Below are positions 30,324 to 42,748 of a stretch of DNA of 64,000 bases, piece after piece. Under the pieces are notes generated by a model that was given only the letters and a program-made list of their open reading frames with translations, did no database searches and was not told the origin of the DNA. Position numbers and translations under genes: made by a program. The stretch lies in contig NZ_JAKUMM010000005.1 in NCBI RefSeq assembly GCF_022601735.1, positions 124,001-188,000 on the forward strand, written 5' to 3'. This stretch comes from Atopomonas sediminilitoris. GTDB lineage: Bacteria; Pseudomonadota; Gammaproteobacteria; Pseudomonadales; Pseudomonadaceae. Positions within the stretch are counted from its first letter, which is position 1, and the number at the start of each line of letters is the position of its first letter.

Positions 30324-31784
30324 TCAGGTGGTCAGGGTACGCAGCAAGTTTTTGTAATCTTCACAGATATCCGCATCGGCTTCGCGCAGTTCGGCAATTT
30401 TGCGGCAAGCATGCAAAACCGTGGTGTGATCACGGCCGCCAAATGCATCACCAATTTCCGGCAGGCTGTGATTGGTTAACTCTTTCGACAGCGCCATCGC
30501 CACTTGGCGTGGACGTGCCACCGAACGCGTCCGCCGTTTGGATAGCAAATCGGAAATCTTGATTTTGTAATACTCGGCCACGGTGCGCTGAATATTGTCG
30601 ATGCTAACCAATTTATCTTGCAGTGCCAGCAAGTCTTTTAAGGACTCGCGGATCAGCTCGATAGTGATTTCTCGGCCCATAAAATGCGCATGGGCAATCA
30701 CGCGTTTCAATGCACCTTCTAGCTCACGCACATTAGAACGAATACGTTGCGCAATAAAGAACGCCGCATCAGGCGGTAAATCGATCCGCGCTTGCTCGGC
30801 TTTCTTCATCAGAATCGCTACCCGCGTTTCCAACTCAGGAGGCTCAACAGCTACGGTTAAGCCCCAGCCAAATCGCGATTTAAGGCGCTCTTCAAGGCCA
30901 TCGATTTCTTTGGGGTAACGATCGCTGGTCAAGATGACCTGCTGGCCACCTTCTAACAACGCATTAAAGGTGTGGAAAAATTCTTCTTGCGAACGCTCTT
31001 TGCGCGCAAAAAATTGAATGTCGTCGATCAGCAGTGCGTCTACCGAGCGGTAGTAGCGCTTAAATTCATTGATTGCGTTTTGCTGCAGTGCCTTGACCAT
31101 GTCGGCGACAAAGCGCTCAGAGTGCAGGTAGATGATTTTGGCGTTGGGGTTCTTCTTTAATAGGTGATTACCCACCGCGTGCATCAAGTGCGTTTTACCT
31201 AAACCCACACCACCGTACAAAAACAGCGGGTTGTAACCATGCTTGGGGTTATCTGCCACTTGCCACGCGGCGGCGCGGGCCAACTGGTTAGATTTACCCT
31301 CAACAAAGTTTTCGAAGGTAAAACCACGGTTTAGGTAGCTGGTGTGCTTAACCACGCTTTCGGCAGGGGCTGGCTTTGCCGCAGTGCCATTAGCCACCGC
31401 CGTATCACGCGCAGTGTCTGGGCTTGGGCTACTCGCCACTTCTAATAATGCCGGATTACTCACCGCATGAGGTGCGTGACTTCGACTGGGTTCTGCTACA
31501 GCAGGCGTTGGGCGAGCAGGGGCCACACGCGCTGCACTGCGCTTGCTGCCGATCAACAGAGACAGCGCAGGGACATGCTCAACGGCCATCTCGCTCATCA
31601 GCTCAAGAATGCGCGATAGGTATTTTTCGTTAACCCAATCTAAAACAAAGCGATTGGGCGCGAACACGCGCAGCTCTTCCAGATCACCTTCAACCTGAAG
31701 CGGACGTATCCAAGTGTTGAACTGCTGGCTAGGCAACTCGTCACGCAGGTGGTCTACACACTGCTGCCAAAGTTCTACGGACAC
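30324..31784 (-). CDS. dnaA: Chromosomal replication initiator DnaA
   Basis: Initiator ATPase of 486 residues. Domain I covers about 1-80 (start [20 protein letters not shown]), a Pro/Ala-rich linker runs to about 150, the AAA+ domain has Walker [10 protein letters not shown] (191-199) and Walker [11 protein letters not shown], and domain IV has the DnaA-box signature [16 protein letters not shown]. It opens the dnaA-dnaN-recF-gyrB unit. A DnaA box overlaps the probable -35 region, indicating autoregulation. Confidence 0.98.
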   Translation of the reverse strand: MSVELWQQCVDHLRDELPSQQFNTWIRPLQVEGDLEELRVFAPNRFVLDWVNEKYLSRILELMSEMAVEHVPALSLLIGSKRSAARVAPARPTPAVAEPSRSHAPHAVSNPALLEVASSPSPDTARDTAVANGTAAKPAPAESVVKHTSYLNRGFTFENFVEGKSNQLARAAAWQVADNPKHGYNPLFLYGGVGLGKTHLMHAVGNHLLKKNPNAKIIYLHSERFVADMVKALQQNAINEFKRYYRSVDALLIDDIQFFARKERSQEEFFHTFNALLEGGQQVILTSDRYPKEIDGLEERLKSRFGWGLTVAVEPPELETRVAILMKKAEQARIDLPPDAAFFIAQRIRSNVRELEGALKRVIAHAHFMGREITIELIRESLKDLLALQDKLVSIDNIQRTVAEYYKIKISDLLSKRRTRSVARPRQVAMALSKELTNHSLPEIGDAFGGRDHTTVLHACRKIAELREADADICEDYKNLLRTLTT

Positions 31785-31812
31785 GCCTTCTCCTATCTAG
31801 AGGTCAGCCAAC

Positions 31813-31854
31813 AAGGCTAGCCATTCTAGCCTTCCGCTCAGTCACTTATCCACA
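31813..31854 (-). promoter_or_regulatory. dnaA promoter with inverted repeat and DnaA box
   Basis: On the minus strand a TAGAAT -10 (31823-31828) lies inside a perfect inverted repeat AAGGCTAG, five bases, CTAGCCTT (31813-31833). TTATCCACA (31846-31854), a consensus DnaA box, covers the -35 region. Both could repress dnaA. Confidence 0.6.
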
Positions 31855-32216
31855 CCCAAAAGCAGATTTATTGTGCTTGACAATCAGCCACTTACGAAGC
31901 GCGAACAGGCCCTGTGAGCAAACCTAAGCACTGTGGAAAACTACTGAAAAACCAGGCGCATAACCCTGTGTGCGAAAGCGTTGATAACTCGTCTGTGGAA
32001 AAACCGCCATTTAACCCACAGGCTACGCGCAGCTTACTCGCAAGCCGATGACACCTTACGCACAGTGTTCCTAAACTCTACAAGCCTTTGGTTTAAAGCC
32101 CTAGAAGCGGTTATCCACAGAAGAAGCGCTGCTTAATAGCTTTAACAAACACAATCTTTTAAAAATTCATATTTCTTATTTTTATTACTCGCGGCCTATC
32201 TGACGAAAAGCACACG
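31846..32216. other. oriC: Replication origin oriC
   Basis: Intergenic origin between dnaA and rpmH. Exact DnaA boxes occur at 31846-31854 and 32111-32119; one-mismatch TGTGGAAAA boxes at 31932 and 31994. An AT-rich stretch at 32133-32190, suited to unwinding, follows the last box directly. The gene order (dnaA on one side, rpmH on the other) is the accepted oriC place in Pseudomonas. Confidence 0.85.
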
Positions 32217-32223
32217 ATGGAAA

Positions 32224-32252
32224 TTGACCTAGGCAATACCTTTCTCTAGAAT
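32224..32252 (+). promoter_or_regulatory. rpmH operon promoter
   Basis: TTGACC and TAGAAT are 17 bases apart, about 68 bases before the rpmH ATG. This is a near-consensus sigma-70 promoter for rpmH-rnpA-yidD-yidC. Confidence 0.8.
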
Positions 32253-32286
32253 TGCCGGTCCTTTGGAGGGGGGTCTGGATAGCTAG

Positions 32287-32454
<168 letters not shown>

Positions 32455-32466
32455 TTGAATCTACCG

Positions 32467-32868
32467 GTGACTGATCAGAGCTTTAGTCGCGATAAGCGTT
32501 TGCTGACGCCGCGACACTTCAAGACAGTCTTTGATGGCACCACCGGTAAGGTTCCTGGTAAGCAGGTTTTACTGCTTGCCCGCGAGAATCAGCTGGACCA
32601 CCCTCGCATTGGTTTTGTTATTGCCAAAAAGAGTGTGCGTCTAGCTGTTCAGCGTAATCGCCTTAAACGCGTTATCCGCGATAGTTTTCGCCGCCACCAA
32701 GAGCAATTGGTTGGTTGGGACATCATCGTTCTGGCTCGCAAAGGCATGGCTGACCAAGACAATGACGAGCTGCATGCGCACTTCGTTAAGTTATGGAAAC
32801 GCCTTTCAAAATTACGCAAAAACACGCCTGCTTTAGCTGAACCCTCTGACGATCGCCCTCATGCGTAG
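32467..32868 (+). CDS. rnpA: Ribonuclease P protein component
   Basis: Protein subunit of RNase P that assists 5' processing of tRNA precursors. The family signature is the basic helix segment [32 protein letters not shown] opens the fold. The GTG at 32467 gives 133 residues and puts eight residues before DKRLL, as in other pseudomonads; a TTG at 32455, directly after the rpmH stop, is the alternative. No clear ribosome site precedes either, suggesting coupling to rpmH. Its end overlaps yidD. Confidence 0.95.
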   Translation: MTDQSFSRDKRLLTPRHFKTVFDGTTGKVPGKQVLLLARENQLDHPRIGFVIAKKSVRLAVQRNRLKRVIRDSFRRHQEQLVGWDIIVLARKGMADQDNDELHAHFVKLWKRLSKLRKNTPALAEPSDDRPHA

Positions 32869-33103
32869 TCTGGCTCTAGGCCTAATCCGTGTTTACCGTT
32901 ATGCCATCAGTCCGATGATGGCGAGCCATTGCCGTTTCTATCCCAGCTGCTCCTGTTATGCACAAGAGGCCATTGAACAATATGGTGTTGTGCATGGCGG
33001 CTGGCTGACAGTTCGCCGTTTGTCGCGCTGTCACCCATGGCACCCCGGAGGGTATGATCCGGTGCCTGAAAACCCTTCCCGTTCTTCATCGATGGCCGAA
33101 TAG
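32861..33103 (+). CDS. yidD: Membrane protein insertion efficiency factor YidD
   Basis: An 80-residue YidD protein (start [20 protein letters not shown]) with the family core [19 protein letters not shown] and [17 protein letters not shown]. It is membrane-associated and supports YidC-dependent insertion. Its ATG overlaps the rnpA stop by eight bases, and yidC starts three bases after its end, so all are coupled. Confidence 0.95.
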   Translation: MRSLALGLIRVYRYAISPMMASHCRFYPSCSCYAQEAIEQYGVVHGGWLTVRRLSRCHPWHPGGYDPVPENPSRSSSMAE

Positions 33104-33106
33104 CTC

Positions 33107-34786
33107 ATGGATATCCAACGTTCCGTCCTGCTCGTCGCCTTAGCGCTGGTTTCGTATTTCTTGGTTCTGAAATGGAATGAAGATTACGGTCAGCCTCAGT
33201 TGCCACCAGCTGCCTCTACTGCTCAACCGCTTGATAACGCGATGGCGCAGGATATTCCTGCCCTCAACAACACCGCTGCCAGTGATGATGTGCCTGTTAT
33301 CGCCAATGCCGTAGAAGCGCCGACCGCCGTTAGCCAAAACGCTAATCAATTGATTCGTGTGAATACTGGCGCGTTGCAGATGGCGATTAATCCGCGTGGC
33401 GGTGATGTGGTTCACCTCAATCTGCCGAAATACCCACGCAGCCTGCAAAACCCAGACGTGCCGTTTACCTTGTTCGATAACGGCCAAGAGCGCGTGTATG
33501 AAGCGCAAAGTGGTTTGATTGGCGCCAATGGCCCCGACGCCAGCGCGGATGGTCGTCCTTTATTCACCGCAAGCAAGGCTGAGTTTGAGCTCGCTGAAGG
33601 CGACGACCAACTGGTCGTAGACCTCAAGCACAGTGCAAACGGGGTTAATTACACCAAGCGTTTCACCTTTACCCGTGACAGCTACCAAGTCGATGTTGAA
33701 TACCTGATCGACAACCAAAGCCAGCAAGCTTGGAACGGTAACCTGTTTGCCCAAATTAAACGCGACAACAGCGGTGATCCGTCCTCCAACAGCCCCACCG
33801 GCATGGCGACCTTTTTGGGTGCTGCGCTATGGACCCCTGATGAGCCTTATCGCAAGCTCGCCATGTCCGACATGGACGATGAAAAGCTGCGTGTTGATGT
33901 GAATGGCGGTTGGGTTGCTTGGCTGCAGCACTATTTTGTCACCGCTTGGGTTCCTTCGGCGGATAGTCAAAATGTGGTGCAAACCCGCAAAGACAGCAAA
34001 GGCAACTACATCATCGGTTTCACTGGGCAAACCATCAGTGTTGCTGCTGGTAGCCATCAGAGTGTGAATGTCACCCTGTACGCGGGTCCTAAAATTCAAG
34101 AAGTGTTGGGGCAGTTATCCCCAGGTCTTGAACTCACCGTTGATTACGGCTTCCTCTGGTGGTTAGCCCAGCCAATCTTCTGGTTGCTGGAGCATATCCA
34201 TGCCCTGCTCGGCAACTGGGGTTGGTCAATCATTGTGCTGACCATTTTGATCAAATTGGCTTTCTTCCCGCTGTCTGCAGCCAGTTATCGCTCGATGGCG
34301 AAGATGCGCACCTTAGCGCCGAAAATGCAGTCACTGCGCGAGTTGCACGGTGATGATCGGCAGAAAATGTCGCAAGCCATGATGGAGATGTACAAAAAGG
34401 AAAAGATCAACCCACTGGGCGGTTGCTTACCTATTTTGGTGCAGATGCCGGTTTTCTTGGCCTTGTACTGGGTGCTGCTAGAAAGCGTTGAAATGCGCCA
34501 AGCCCCTTGGATGTTCTGGATCCATGACTTGGCGGTGATGGACCCGTACTTCATCCTGCCGATCATCATGGGCGTGAGCATGTTCTTGCAACAAATGCTC
34601 AACCCCACTCCGCCGGACCCAATGCAGGCCAAGGTCATGAAGATGTTGCCGATTATCTTCACCTTCTTCTTCTTGTGGTTCCCCGCCGGTCTGGTGCTGT
34701 ACTGGGTGGTCAACAACGTCTTGTCGATCGCACAGCAGTGGTACATTACGCGTCAGATTGAAGCGGCCATGGCTAACAAAGCGTAA
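33107..34786 (+). CDS. yidC: Membrane protein insertase YidC
   Basis: Inner-membrane insertase of 559 residues acting alone or with SecYEG. An N-terminal membrane anchor (MDIQRSVLLVALALVSYFLV) is followed by a large periplasmic domain (about 60-345) and the conserved five-helix core from about residue 365 (VLTILIKLAFFPLSAASYRS, GGCLPILVQMPVFLALYWVL). The periplasmic domain marks the Gram-negative form. A terminator follows before mnmE. Confidence 0.98.
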   Translation: MDIQRSVLLVALALVSYFLVLKWNEDYGQPQLPPAASTAQPLDNAMAQDIPALNNTAASDDVPVIANAVEAPTAVSQNANQLIRVNTGALQMAINPRGGDVVHLNLPKYPRSLQNPDVPFTLFDNGQERVYEAQSGLIGANGPDASADGRPLFTASKAEFELAEGDDQLVVDLKHSANGVNYTKRFTFTRDSYQVDVEYLIDNQSQQAWNGNLFAQIKRDNSGDPSSNSPTGMATFLGAALWTPDEPYRKLAMSDMDDEKLRVDVNGGWVAWLQHYFVTAWVPSADSQNVVQTRKDSKGNYIIGFTGQTISVAAGSHQSVNVTLYAGPKIQEVLGQLSPGLELTVDYGFLWWLAQPIFWLLEHIHALLGNWGWSIIVLTILIKLAFFPLSAASYRSMAKMRTLAPKMQSLRELHGDDRQKMSQAMMEMYKKEKINPLGGCLPILVQMPVFLALYWVLLESVEMRQAPWMFWIHDLAVMDPYFILPIIMGVSMFLQQMLNPTPPDPMQAKVMKMLPIIFTFFFLWFPAGLVLYWVVNNVLSIAQQWYITRQIEAAMANKA

Positions 34787-34807
34787 CCCGACAACCTGCC
34801 ACACAAG

Positions 34808-34831
34808 CGCCCCTCTCGTGAGGGGCGTTTT
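34808..34831 (+). terminator. Terminator after yidC
   Basis: CGCCCCTC, TCGT, GAGGGGCG, then TTTT. It lies between yidC and mnmE, so mnmE depends on readthrough or another promoter. Confidence 0.8.
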
Positions 34832-34846
34832 GCATTGGAGCCTGAC

Positions 34847-36208
34847 ATGCAGCTAAACACCGATACCATCGCCGCAATTGCCACCGCGCCTGGTCGAGGC
34901 GGCGTGGGCATCGTGCGTGTCTCAGGCGCAAAAGCGGCGGACATCGCCAAGATCGTGTGTCGACGCCACCTCACGCCGCGCATGGCGCATTACGGTCCTT
35001 TCTACCGCGATGAGCAGGTGCTCGATGAAGGATTAAGCCTGTTCTTTGCTGGCCCCAACTCCTTCACCGGTGAAGACGTGCTGGAGCTACAAGGCCACGG
35101 CGGCCCCGTAGTGCTTAACCTACTGCTCGAGGCTTGCGTACAAGCCGGAGCACGCTTAGCCAAGCCAGGTGAATTCAGTGAACGGGCGTTTCTTAACGAC
35201 AAACTGGATTTAGCCCAAGCCGAGGCGATCGCCGACTTGATCGAAGCCAGCTCAGTCCAAGCCGCGCAAAACGCCTTACGTTCGCTGCAAGGTGCGTTCA
35301 GCCAGCGCGTGAATAGCCTGTGCGACGCACTGATTGAACTGCGCATGTACGTTGAGGCTGCGATTGATTTTCCCGAGGAAGAAATCGACTTTCTGGCTGA
35401 TGGCCATGTCCTGAATAAGTTGGATGAAGTCACCGCCAAGCTCGCTGCGGTGCAGCGTGAGGCCGGACAAGGCGCCTTACTGCGCGATGGGATGAATGTG
35501 GTGATTGCCGGCCGCCCAAACGCCGGGAAGTCGAGCTTATTGAATGCCTTAGCCGGTCGCGAAAGCGCCATTGTGACCGACATAGCAGGCACCACGCGGG
35601 ATATCTTGCGCGAACATATCCACATCGATGGGATGCCTTTGCACGTGATCGATACCGCTGGGCTGCGAGCCACCGATGACGCGGTAGAAAAAATCGGCGT
35701 CGAACGGGCATTAAAAGCGATTGCCGAAGCCGACCGCATCTTACTGATGGTGGACGCCACTGACCCACAAGGCGATGACCCGTGGGCCCTGTGGCCAGAG
35801 TTTCTCGATCAAGCACCGGATGCCAGTAAGGTCACTCTAATCCGCAATAAGATCGACCTTAAAGGTGAATCCGCAGGCATTGAAGAAACCGCGCACGGGC
35901 CTTTGCTGCGCTTGTCCGCCAAACAAGATCAAGGCCTCGATTTGCTACGCGAGCACCTCAAAGCCTGCATGGGCTACCAGCAAACCGCAGAAAGCGGCTT
36001 CAGTGCTCGCAATCGCCATTTACAAGCCTTACAACAAGCGGCCCATTACTTGGACGTCGGTCGTGCTCAGTTGCTCGGTAGTGGCGCAGGTGAGTTGTTA
36101 GCTGAAGACTTGCGCTTAGCCCAACAGGCCCTTGGTGAAATTACCGGCCAATTCACCCCAGACGACTTGCTGGGGCGCATCTTTTCAAGCTTCTGCATCG
36201 GCAAGTAA
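34847..36208 (+). CDS. mnmE: tRNA modification GTPase MnmE
   Basis: GTPase that with MnmG adds the carboxymethylaminomethyl group to wobble uridine 34 of certain tRNAs. The 453-residue protein begins [20 protein letters not shown] with the folate-binding domain, has G1 [12 protein letters not shown] (about 222), the DIAGTTRD switch, DTAGLR and NKIDL, and ends with the functional C-terminal motif FCIGK. The ATG at 34847 has TTGGAG six bases upstream; a TTG four codons earlier is less likely. Confidence 0.97.
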   Translation: MQLNTDTIAAIATAPGRGGVGIVRVSGAKAADIAKIVCRRHLTPRMAHYGPFYRDEQVLDEGLSLFFAGPNSFTGEDVLELQGHGGPVVLNLLLEACVQAGARLAKPGEFSERAFLNDKLDLAQAEAIADLIEASSVQAAQNALRSLQGAFSQRVNSLCDALIELRMYVEAAIDFPEEEIDFLADGHVLNKLDEVTAKLAAVQREAGQGALLRDGMNVVIAGRPNAGKSSLLNALAGRESAIVTDIAGTTRDILREHIHIDGMPLHVIDTAGLRATDDAVEKIGVERALKAIAEADRILLMVDATDPQGDDPWALWPEFLDQAPDASKVTLIRNKIDLKGESAGIEETAHGPLLRLSAKQDQGLDLLREHLKACMGYQQTAESGFSARNRHLQALQQAAHYLDVGRAQLLGSGAGELLAEDLRLAQQALGEITGQFTPDDLLGRIFSSFCIGK

Positions 36209-36326
36209 CGCCGCCTATTCCCGATCTACCTTTTTTAAGTGCCAGTGCTTAGCTCTTCTAAGCGCTGTGGCCTCATCACGCCTGTGATTTTTAGCGCAGG
36301 CCTGCGTCAATCACCTGCCTAAGGCC

Positions 36327-36610
36327 TGTGGAAAACCCAGCCTAAGCCCTGCCCATAAGCTGACCAAAAAGCTGGGGGTAAACACGCCTGTGGATAACCA
36401 GCACTTTCATCCACAGCTCATGGACAGCTTACACCGAGCCTACCCCCGCTTAAGTCACAGCTTTACTAGACTACGTAGAGCCTTTATTAATGGGCCTTAC
36501 AGAAGGTTATCCACAGAAAATAGCGGCGCTAATAGTAAAAATAAAAATAAGAAAAAATATATATCTCTTTTTTTATTTTTATTGGCGGTACAACGAACCC
36601 AAAGCACACG
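36327..36610. other. Second origin-like module upstream of mnmG
   Basis: The 498-base gap between mnmE and mnmG holds exact DnaA boxes at 36389-36397 (reverse) and 36507-36515, one-mismatch boxes at 36327 and 36408, and an AT-rich stretch at 36529-36593. From its last DnaA box to AAAGCACACG (36601-36610) it parallels oriC at 32111-32216 in order and spacing. Whether it fires as an origin is unknown. A TATACT at 36662-36667 could be the mnmG -10. Confidence 0.65.
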
Positions 36611-36706
36611 CGTTGATCATTTTTTAGTCAAATGCGCTTCTTCAAGCCTTAGTGAAGCCTGTATACTGCGCGGCTATTTTCAAACTGCCCTAGGCAGAGG
36701 TGTTCG

Positions 36707-38599
36707 GTGGACTATCCCACGCGTTTTGACGTAATCGTAATCGGCGGTGGCCATGCCGGCACCGAAGCAGCGCTTGCTGCTGCCCGCATGGGGGTGAAAA
36801 CCCTATTGCTAACGCACAACGTAGAAACACTCGGGCAAATGAGCTGCAACCCAGCCATTGGTGGCATCGGTAAAAGCCATCTGGTTAAAGAGATTGATGC
36901 CCTCGGCGGTGCTATGGCGCTGGCGACAGATAAAGGTGGCATTCAATTTCGCGTACTTAACAGCCGTAAAGGCCCCGCAGTCCGCGCTACCCGCGCACAA
37001 GCAGACCGCGTGCTGTACAAAGCCGCCATCCGTGAAACCTTAGAAAACCAAGCCAATCTGTGGATTTTTCAGCAGGCGGCCGATGACCTCATCGTGGAAA
37101 ACGATCAAGTCAAAGGCGTTGTGACGCAAATGGGCCTGCGTTTTCTCAGTGATAACGTCGTTCTGACCACCGGTACCTTCCTCGGTGGACTTATCCACAT
37201 CGGCTTGCAGAATTACTCCGGCGGGCGCGCTGGCGATCCACCGTCGATTGCTTTAGCCAAACGCCTACGCGAACTGCCACTGCGCGTTGGTCGCTTAAAA
37301 ACCGGCACCCCACCGCGCATTGATGCTCGTTCAGTGGATTTTTCCGTGATGACGGAACAACCCGGTGACACACCGTTACCGGTGATGTCTTTCCGTGGCT
37401 CACTGGCGGACCACCCTCGGCAGATCAGTTGCTTCATCACCCATACCAATGAGCGCACGCACGAGATTATTCGCAACAACCTTGATCGCTCGCCGATGTA
37501 TTCAGGGGTTATCGAAGGGGTTGGTCCGCGCTACTGCCCGTCGATTGAAGACAAGATCCACCGGTTTGCGGATAAAAATCAGCACCAGGTGTTTATCGAA
37601 CCAGAAGGCTTAACCACCCACGAGCTTTATCCCAACGGCATTTCCACCTCACTGCCGTTTGATGTACAGCTGGACATTGTTCGCTCCATGCGTGGCTTGG
37701 AAAACGCCCACATCGTGCGCCCCGGTTATGCCATTGAGTATGATTACTTTGATCCGCGCGATCTCAAGCACAGCCTTGAAACCAAAGTGATTGGCGGATT
37801 GTTTTTTGCAGGACAAATCAACGGCACCACCGGTTACGAAGAAGCCGGTGCACAAGGCTTGCTCGCCGGTATCAACGCCGCGCGCCGTGCTCAAGAATTA
37901 GACGCGTGGACCCCGCGTCGCGATGAAGCCTACATCGGCGTGTTGGTAGATGACTTGATCAGCATGGGCACCCAAGAGCCCTACCGCATGTTCACCTCAC
38001 GGGCGGAATACCGTCTGATTTTGCGCGAAGACAACGCCGATCTGCGTTTAACCGAACAGGGCCGTGCGTTGGGTTTGATTGACGATGCGCATTGGGCTGC
38101 GTTTAGCGCTAAACGCGAAGCCATTGAGCAAGAACAACAGCGTTTGAAGAGCACCTGGGTGCAGCCCAAAACCGTTATGGGGGATGCCATCAGTGAGCAC
38201 TTCGGCACGCCGTTGACCCATGAGTACAACCTGCAAGACTTGCTGCGCCGTCCCGAGGTGGATTACGCCACGCTGGCGACATTGACCAACAGCCCCGAAG
38301 TCGACGCGCAAGTGGCTGAGCAAGTAGAGATTCAAACCAAGTACGCCGGCTACATCGATCGTCAGCAAGAAGAAATCGATCGTTTGCGCCGCAGCGAAGC
38401 GGTGGCTTTACCTGAGACGCTGGACTACAGCGGAATTTCGGGCTTGTCCAAAGAGATTCAACACAAGCTCAACGAGGCACGCCCGGCCACCTTAGGCCAG
38501 GCATCGCGCATCCCCGGAGTGACGCCGGCAGCGATTTCGTTGTTGTTGATTCATCTGAAAAAACGTTCGGCCAGTAAGCCGTTGGAGCAGAGTGCTTGA
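36707..38599 (+). CDS. mnmG: tRNA uridine-5-carboxymethylaminomethyl modification enzyme MnmG
   Basis: FAD-dependent partner of MnmE, 630 residues (GidA). The FAD motif is [20 protein letters not shown] near the start; further signatures are [29 protein letters not shown] and [20 protein letters not shown]. The start is GTG at 36707 with AGAGG six bases before it. Its TGA overlaps the rsmG ATG. It opens the mnmG-rsmG-parA-parB group downstream of the second origin-like module. Confidence 0.98.
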   Translation: MDYPTRFDVIVIGGGHAGTEAALAAARMGVKTLLLTHNVETLGQMSCNPAIGGIGKSHLVKEIDALGGAMALATDKGGIQFRVLNSRKGPAVRATRAQADRVLYKAAIRETLENQANLWIFQQAADDLIVENDQVKGVVTQMGLRFLSDNVVLTTGTFLGGLIHIGLQNYSGGRAGDPPSIALAKRLRELPLRVGRLKTGTPPRIDARSVDFSVMTEQPGDTPLPVMSFRGSLADHPRQISCFITHTNERTHEIIRNNLDRSPMYSGVIEGVGPRYCPSIEDKIHRFADKNQHQVFIEPEGLTTHELYPNGISTSLPFDVQLDIVRSMRGLENAHIVRPGYAIEYDYFDPRDLKHSLETKVIGGLFFAGQINGTTGYEEAGAQGLLAGINAARRAQELDAWTPRRDEAYIGVLVDDLISMGTQEPYRMFTSRAEYRLILREDNADLRLTEQGRALGLIDDAHWAAFSAKREAIEQEQQRLKSTWVQPKTVMGDAISEHFGTPLTHEYNLQDLLRRPEVDYATLATLTNSPEVDAQVAEQVEIQTKYAGYIDRQQEEIDRLRRSEAVALPETLDYSGISGLSKEIQHKLNEARPATLGQASRIPGVTPAAISLLLIHLKKRSASKPLEQSA

Positions 38600-39237
38600 T
38601 GTCGGCTGTGGATAACCGCTACCAAGGTGCGTTGCAACGCGGTATTGCTGCGCTCAATTTGACTGTGAGCGCCGAGGCGCAAGCCCAGTTGCTGGCCTAT
38701 CACGGCCTGTTGGTGAAGTGGAACAAGGCTTATAACCTCACCGCCGTGCGTGATCCGCAAGAAATGATCGAGCGTCATTTGCTCGATAGCTTAAGCATCG
38801 CCTCGTTCATCAGCGGTGAACGTTGGGCCGATATTGGCAGCGGCGGCGGCATGCCCGGTATTGTCTTGGCCATCTTGGCACCTGAGCGCCAATTCACCTT
38901 GGTTGATAGCAACGGCAAAAAAACGCGTTTTTTGCAGCAAGTGAAAATGGAACTGGGCTTAGGCAATGTCACCGTGCTGCATAGCCGAGTCGAACAACTC
39001 GAGTTGCCAGCGTTCGATGGTATTGTGTCGCGGGCGTTTAGCTCGTTGCATGACTTCACCAACTGGACACGTCATTTGGGGGATAATCAAACCCAGTGGC
39101 TGGCCATGAAGGGGCTTTATCCACAAGATGAGCTCGCTGCGCTACCCGATGATTTTCATTTAACCGACAGTCATGCGTTGGATGTACCGGGTTGCCAAGG
39201 GCAGCGCCACTTGTTGATATTGCAGCGCAAGGACTGA
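38599..39237 (+). CDS. rsmG: 16S rRNA (guanine-527-N7)-methyltransferase RsmG
   Basis: SAM-dependent methyltransferase of 212 residues (GidB) modifying G527 of 16S rRNA. Motifs are [20 protein letters not shown], the SAM-binding [17 protein letters not shown] and [20 protein letters not shown]. The ATG at 38599 overlaps the mnmG stop (TGATG); an extra TTG one codon earlier is ignored. parA follows after 13 bases. Confidence 0.97.
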   Translation: MSAVDNRYQGALQRGIAALNLTVSAEAQAQLLAYHGLLVKWNKAYNLTAVRDPQEMIERHLLDSLSIASFISGERWADIGSGGGMPGIVLAILAPERQFTLVDSNGKKTRFLQQVKMELGLGNVTVLHSRVEQLELPAFDGIVSRAFSSLHDFTNWTRHLGDNQTQWLAMKGLYPQDELAALPDDFHLTDSHALDVPGCQGQRHLLILQRKD

Positions 39238-39250
39238 GGGGAAACCGTAC

Positions 39251-40048
39251 ATGGGCAAGGTATTGGCAGTCGCCAACCAGAAAGGTGGCGTGGGTAAAAC
39301 CACATCCTGCATCAATCTTGCCGCGTCTTTAGTGGCGACCAAGCGCAAAGTCTTACTGGTCGATCTAGATCCTCAAGGCAACGCCACCATGGGCAGTGGT
39401 GTGGATAAGCACACGTTACAACGCTCGGTGTACGACGTTTTGCTGGATGAATGCGAGATCGACGACGCGGTGCAAACGTCTGAGCACGGCGGTTATCACG
39501 TGCTGCCGGCTAACGGCGATCTAACCGCCGCCGAAGTACAGCTGCTCGAAATGAAAATGAAGGAAAGTCGTCTGCGTTACGCCCTGAGTGCGGCGCGGGA
39601 TAAATACGACTACATCCTGATCGACTGTCCGCCGTCGCTGAATATGCTGACCGTCAATGCGTTAGTCGCCGCCGATGGCGTTTTGATTCCCATGCAGTGC
39701 GAGTATTACGCGCTAGAAGGCCTGTCCGCCTTGGTCAACACGATCAAGCGCATTGGCGCTGTACTGAACCCTAATCTGAAAATCGAAGGCGTGTTGCGTA
39801 CTATGTACGACCCACGCAACAGCCTAACCAACGATGTATCGGCGCAATTGGTGCAGCATTTCCCCAATCAGCTGTACCACACGGTTATTCCGCGCAATGT
39901 GCGCCTGGCAGAAGCCCCTAGTTTTGGCATGCCGGTGCTTAGCTACGACAAACAATCCAAAGGCGCGATTGCTTATTTGGCTTTGGCGGGTGAAATCAAC
40001 CGCCGCCACGACATTGCCAACAAAGCCATTCCCGCTCCCGCACTGTAA
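39251..40048 (+). CDS. parA: Chromosome partitioning ATPase ParA (Soj)
   Basis: Walker-type ATPase of 265 residues that moves the origin region with ParB. It shows the deviant Walker A KGGVGKTT (11-18), DLDPQGNATMGSG and YDYILIDCPPSL. GAGGGGAAA lies before the ATG at 39251. It is the chromosomal type without an N-terminal DNA-binding extension. parB starts eight bases after its stop. Confidence 0.97.
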   Translation: MGKVLAVANQKGGVGKTTSCINLAASLVATKRKVLLVDLDPQGNATMGSGVDKHTLQRSVYDVLLDECEIDDAVQTSEHGGYHVLPANGDLTAAEVQLLEMKMKESRLRYALSAARDKYDYILIDCPPSLNMLTVNALVAADGVLIPMQCEYYALEGLSALVNTIKRIGAVLNPNLKIEGVLRTMYDPRNSLTNDVSAQLVQHFPNQLYHTVIPRNVRLAEAPSFGMPVLSYDKQSKGAIAYLALAGEINRRHDIANKAIPAPAL

Positions 40049-40056
40049 GGATTCGC

Positions 40057-40929
40057 ATGGCCAGCAAAAAACGCGGCCTCGGCCGAGGCTTGGATGCCCT
40101 GTTGGGTAGTTCGGTTAACGCATCGCTGCATGAAAACGCAGGATCCGCCAATGAGCGTGAGTTGCGTGAATTGCCGCTGGATTTGGTCCAGCGTGGCCAA
40201 TACCAACCCCGCCGCGATATGGACCCGCAAGCACTAGAAGAGCTCGCGGCGTCGATCAAGGCGCAAGGGGTGATGCAACCGATTGTGGTGCGCCCGATTG
40301 CTGGTGGCCGCTTCGAGATCATTGCTGGTGAGCGCCGCTGGCGTGCCAGCCAACAAGCTGGACAAGAAACCATCCCCGCGGTAGTCCGTGATGTGCCCGA
40401 TGAAGCCGCCATTGCCATGGCCCTGATCGAGAACATCCAACGTGAAGACTTAAACCCGGTTGAAGAAGCCCTAGCCCTGCAACGCTTGCAGCAAGAGTTT
40501 GAACTTACCCAGCAACAAGTGGCTGATGCGGTGGGTAAATCCCGCGCCAGTGTGGCTAATTTGCTGCGTTTGATTGCGCTACCAGAAGAAATTAAGACCT
40601 TACTTAGCCATGGTGACCTCGAAATGGGTCATGCACGGGCCTTGTTAGGGCTGCCTGAAGCAGGCCAAGTGGATGCCGCTCGTCGGGTTGTTGCCGAAGC
40701 CATGAACGTGCGCCAGACCGAAGCACTGGTTCGCGCGCTGCTCAAAGATCAGCCCCCCGCCAAAGCAACAACCGCTCAAGACCCTGACATACAGCGGCTT
40801 GAACAGCGCCTGGCAGAAAAACTAGGCGCAGGCGTACAAATCAAACATGGCAGCAAAGGCAAAGGGCAGCTGATTATTCGCTACGCCAGCTTGGATGAAT
40901 TACAAGGCGTTTTGGCACATATTCGCTAA
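40057..40929 (+). CDS. parB: Chromosome partitioning protein ParB (Spo0J)
   Basis: CTP-dependent parS-binding clamp of 290 residues. The N-terminal domain has YQPRRDMDPQALEELAASIK and the CTP/arginine-patch GERRWRASQQAG; the helix-turn-helix QQQVADAVGKSRASVANLLR (about residues 150-169) reads parS. Targets in this window are the two sites in recF and the one before glmU. It ends the mnmG-parB group; the atp promoter lies just after it. Confidence 0.97.
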   Translation: MASKKRGLGRGLDALLGSSVNASLHENAGSANERELRELPLDLVQRGQYQPRRDMDPQALEELAASIKAQGVMQPIVVRPIAGGRFEIIAGERRWRASQQAGQETIPAVVRDVPDEAAIAMALIENIQREDLNPVEEALALQRLQQEFELTQQQVADAVGKSRASVANLLRLIALPEEIKTLLSHGDLEMGHARALLGLPEAGQVDAARRVVAEAMNVRQTEALVRALLKDQPPAKATTAQDPDIQRLEQRLAEKLGAGVQIKHGSKGKGQLIIRYASLDELQGVLAHIR

Positions 40930-40976
40930 GCTGACCAAGTTTGGTGCGCGGGATGTCGGAAAAGTCAGACCAACGG

Positions 40977-41005
40977 TTGAAGCTACAGGCAAAGCTCCCT
41001 ATACT
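40977..41005 (+). promoter_or_regulatory. atp operon promoter
   Basis: TTGAAG and TATACT are exactly 17 bases apart, about 80 bases before atpI. This is the clear candidate for transcription of the ATP synthase operon. Confidence 0.75.
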
Positions 41006-41085
41006 TTGCGCGCTTTTTTGCGGCACTTTTCATGCCATTTTTTAGTAAGCGTTTTGCCCTGTTTTAGTGCGGGGTTGGGGTAAGA

Positions 41086-42368
<1,283 letters not shown>

Positions 42369-42387
42369 TTTTTGCTTCACCCTTTAA

Positions 42388-42691
<304 letters not shown>

Positions 42692-42693
<2 letters not shown>

Positions 42694-42710
42694 TCAACCT
42701 TCGGGTGATT
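42692..42710 (+). other. TTCG-loop hairpin between atpE and atpF
   Basis: AATC-A-ACC, TTCG, GGT-GATT forms a short stem with one bulged A around a stable TTCG tetraloop. It overlaps the last bases of atpE and may protect its mRNA 3' end. Confidence 0.5.
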
Positions 42711-42748
42711 GGTTTAACTAAAGAACAACGAACGAGCGAGGTGTTGGC

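Noticed and set aside
36390-36734. 114-codon plus-strand frame in the mnmE-mnmG gap
   Set aside because: It runs through DnaA boxes and the AT-rich stretch and reads as Lys/Phe low-complexity sequence; origin function explains the region better.
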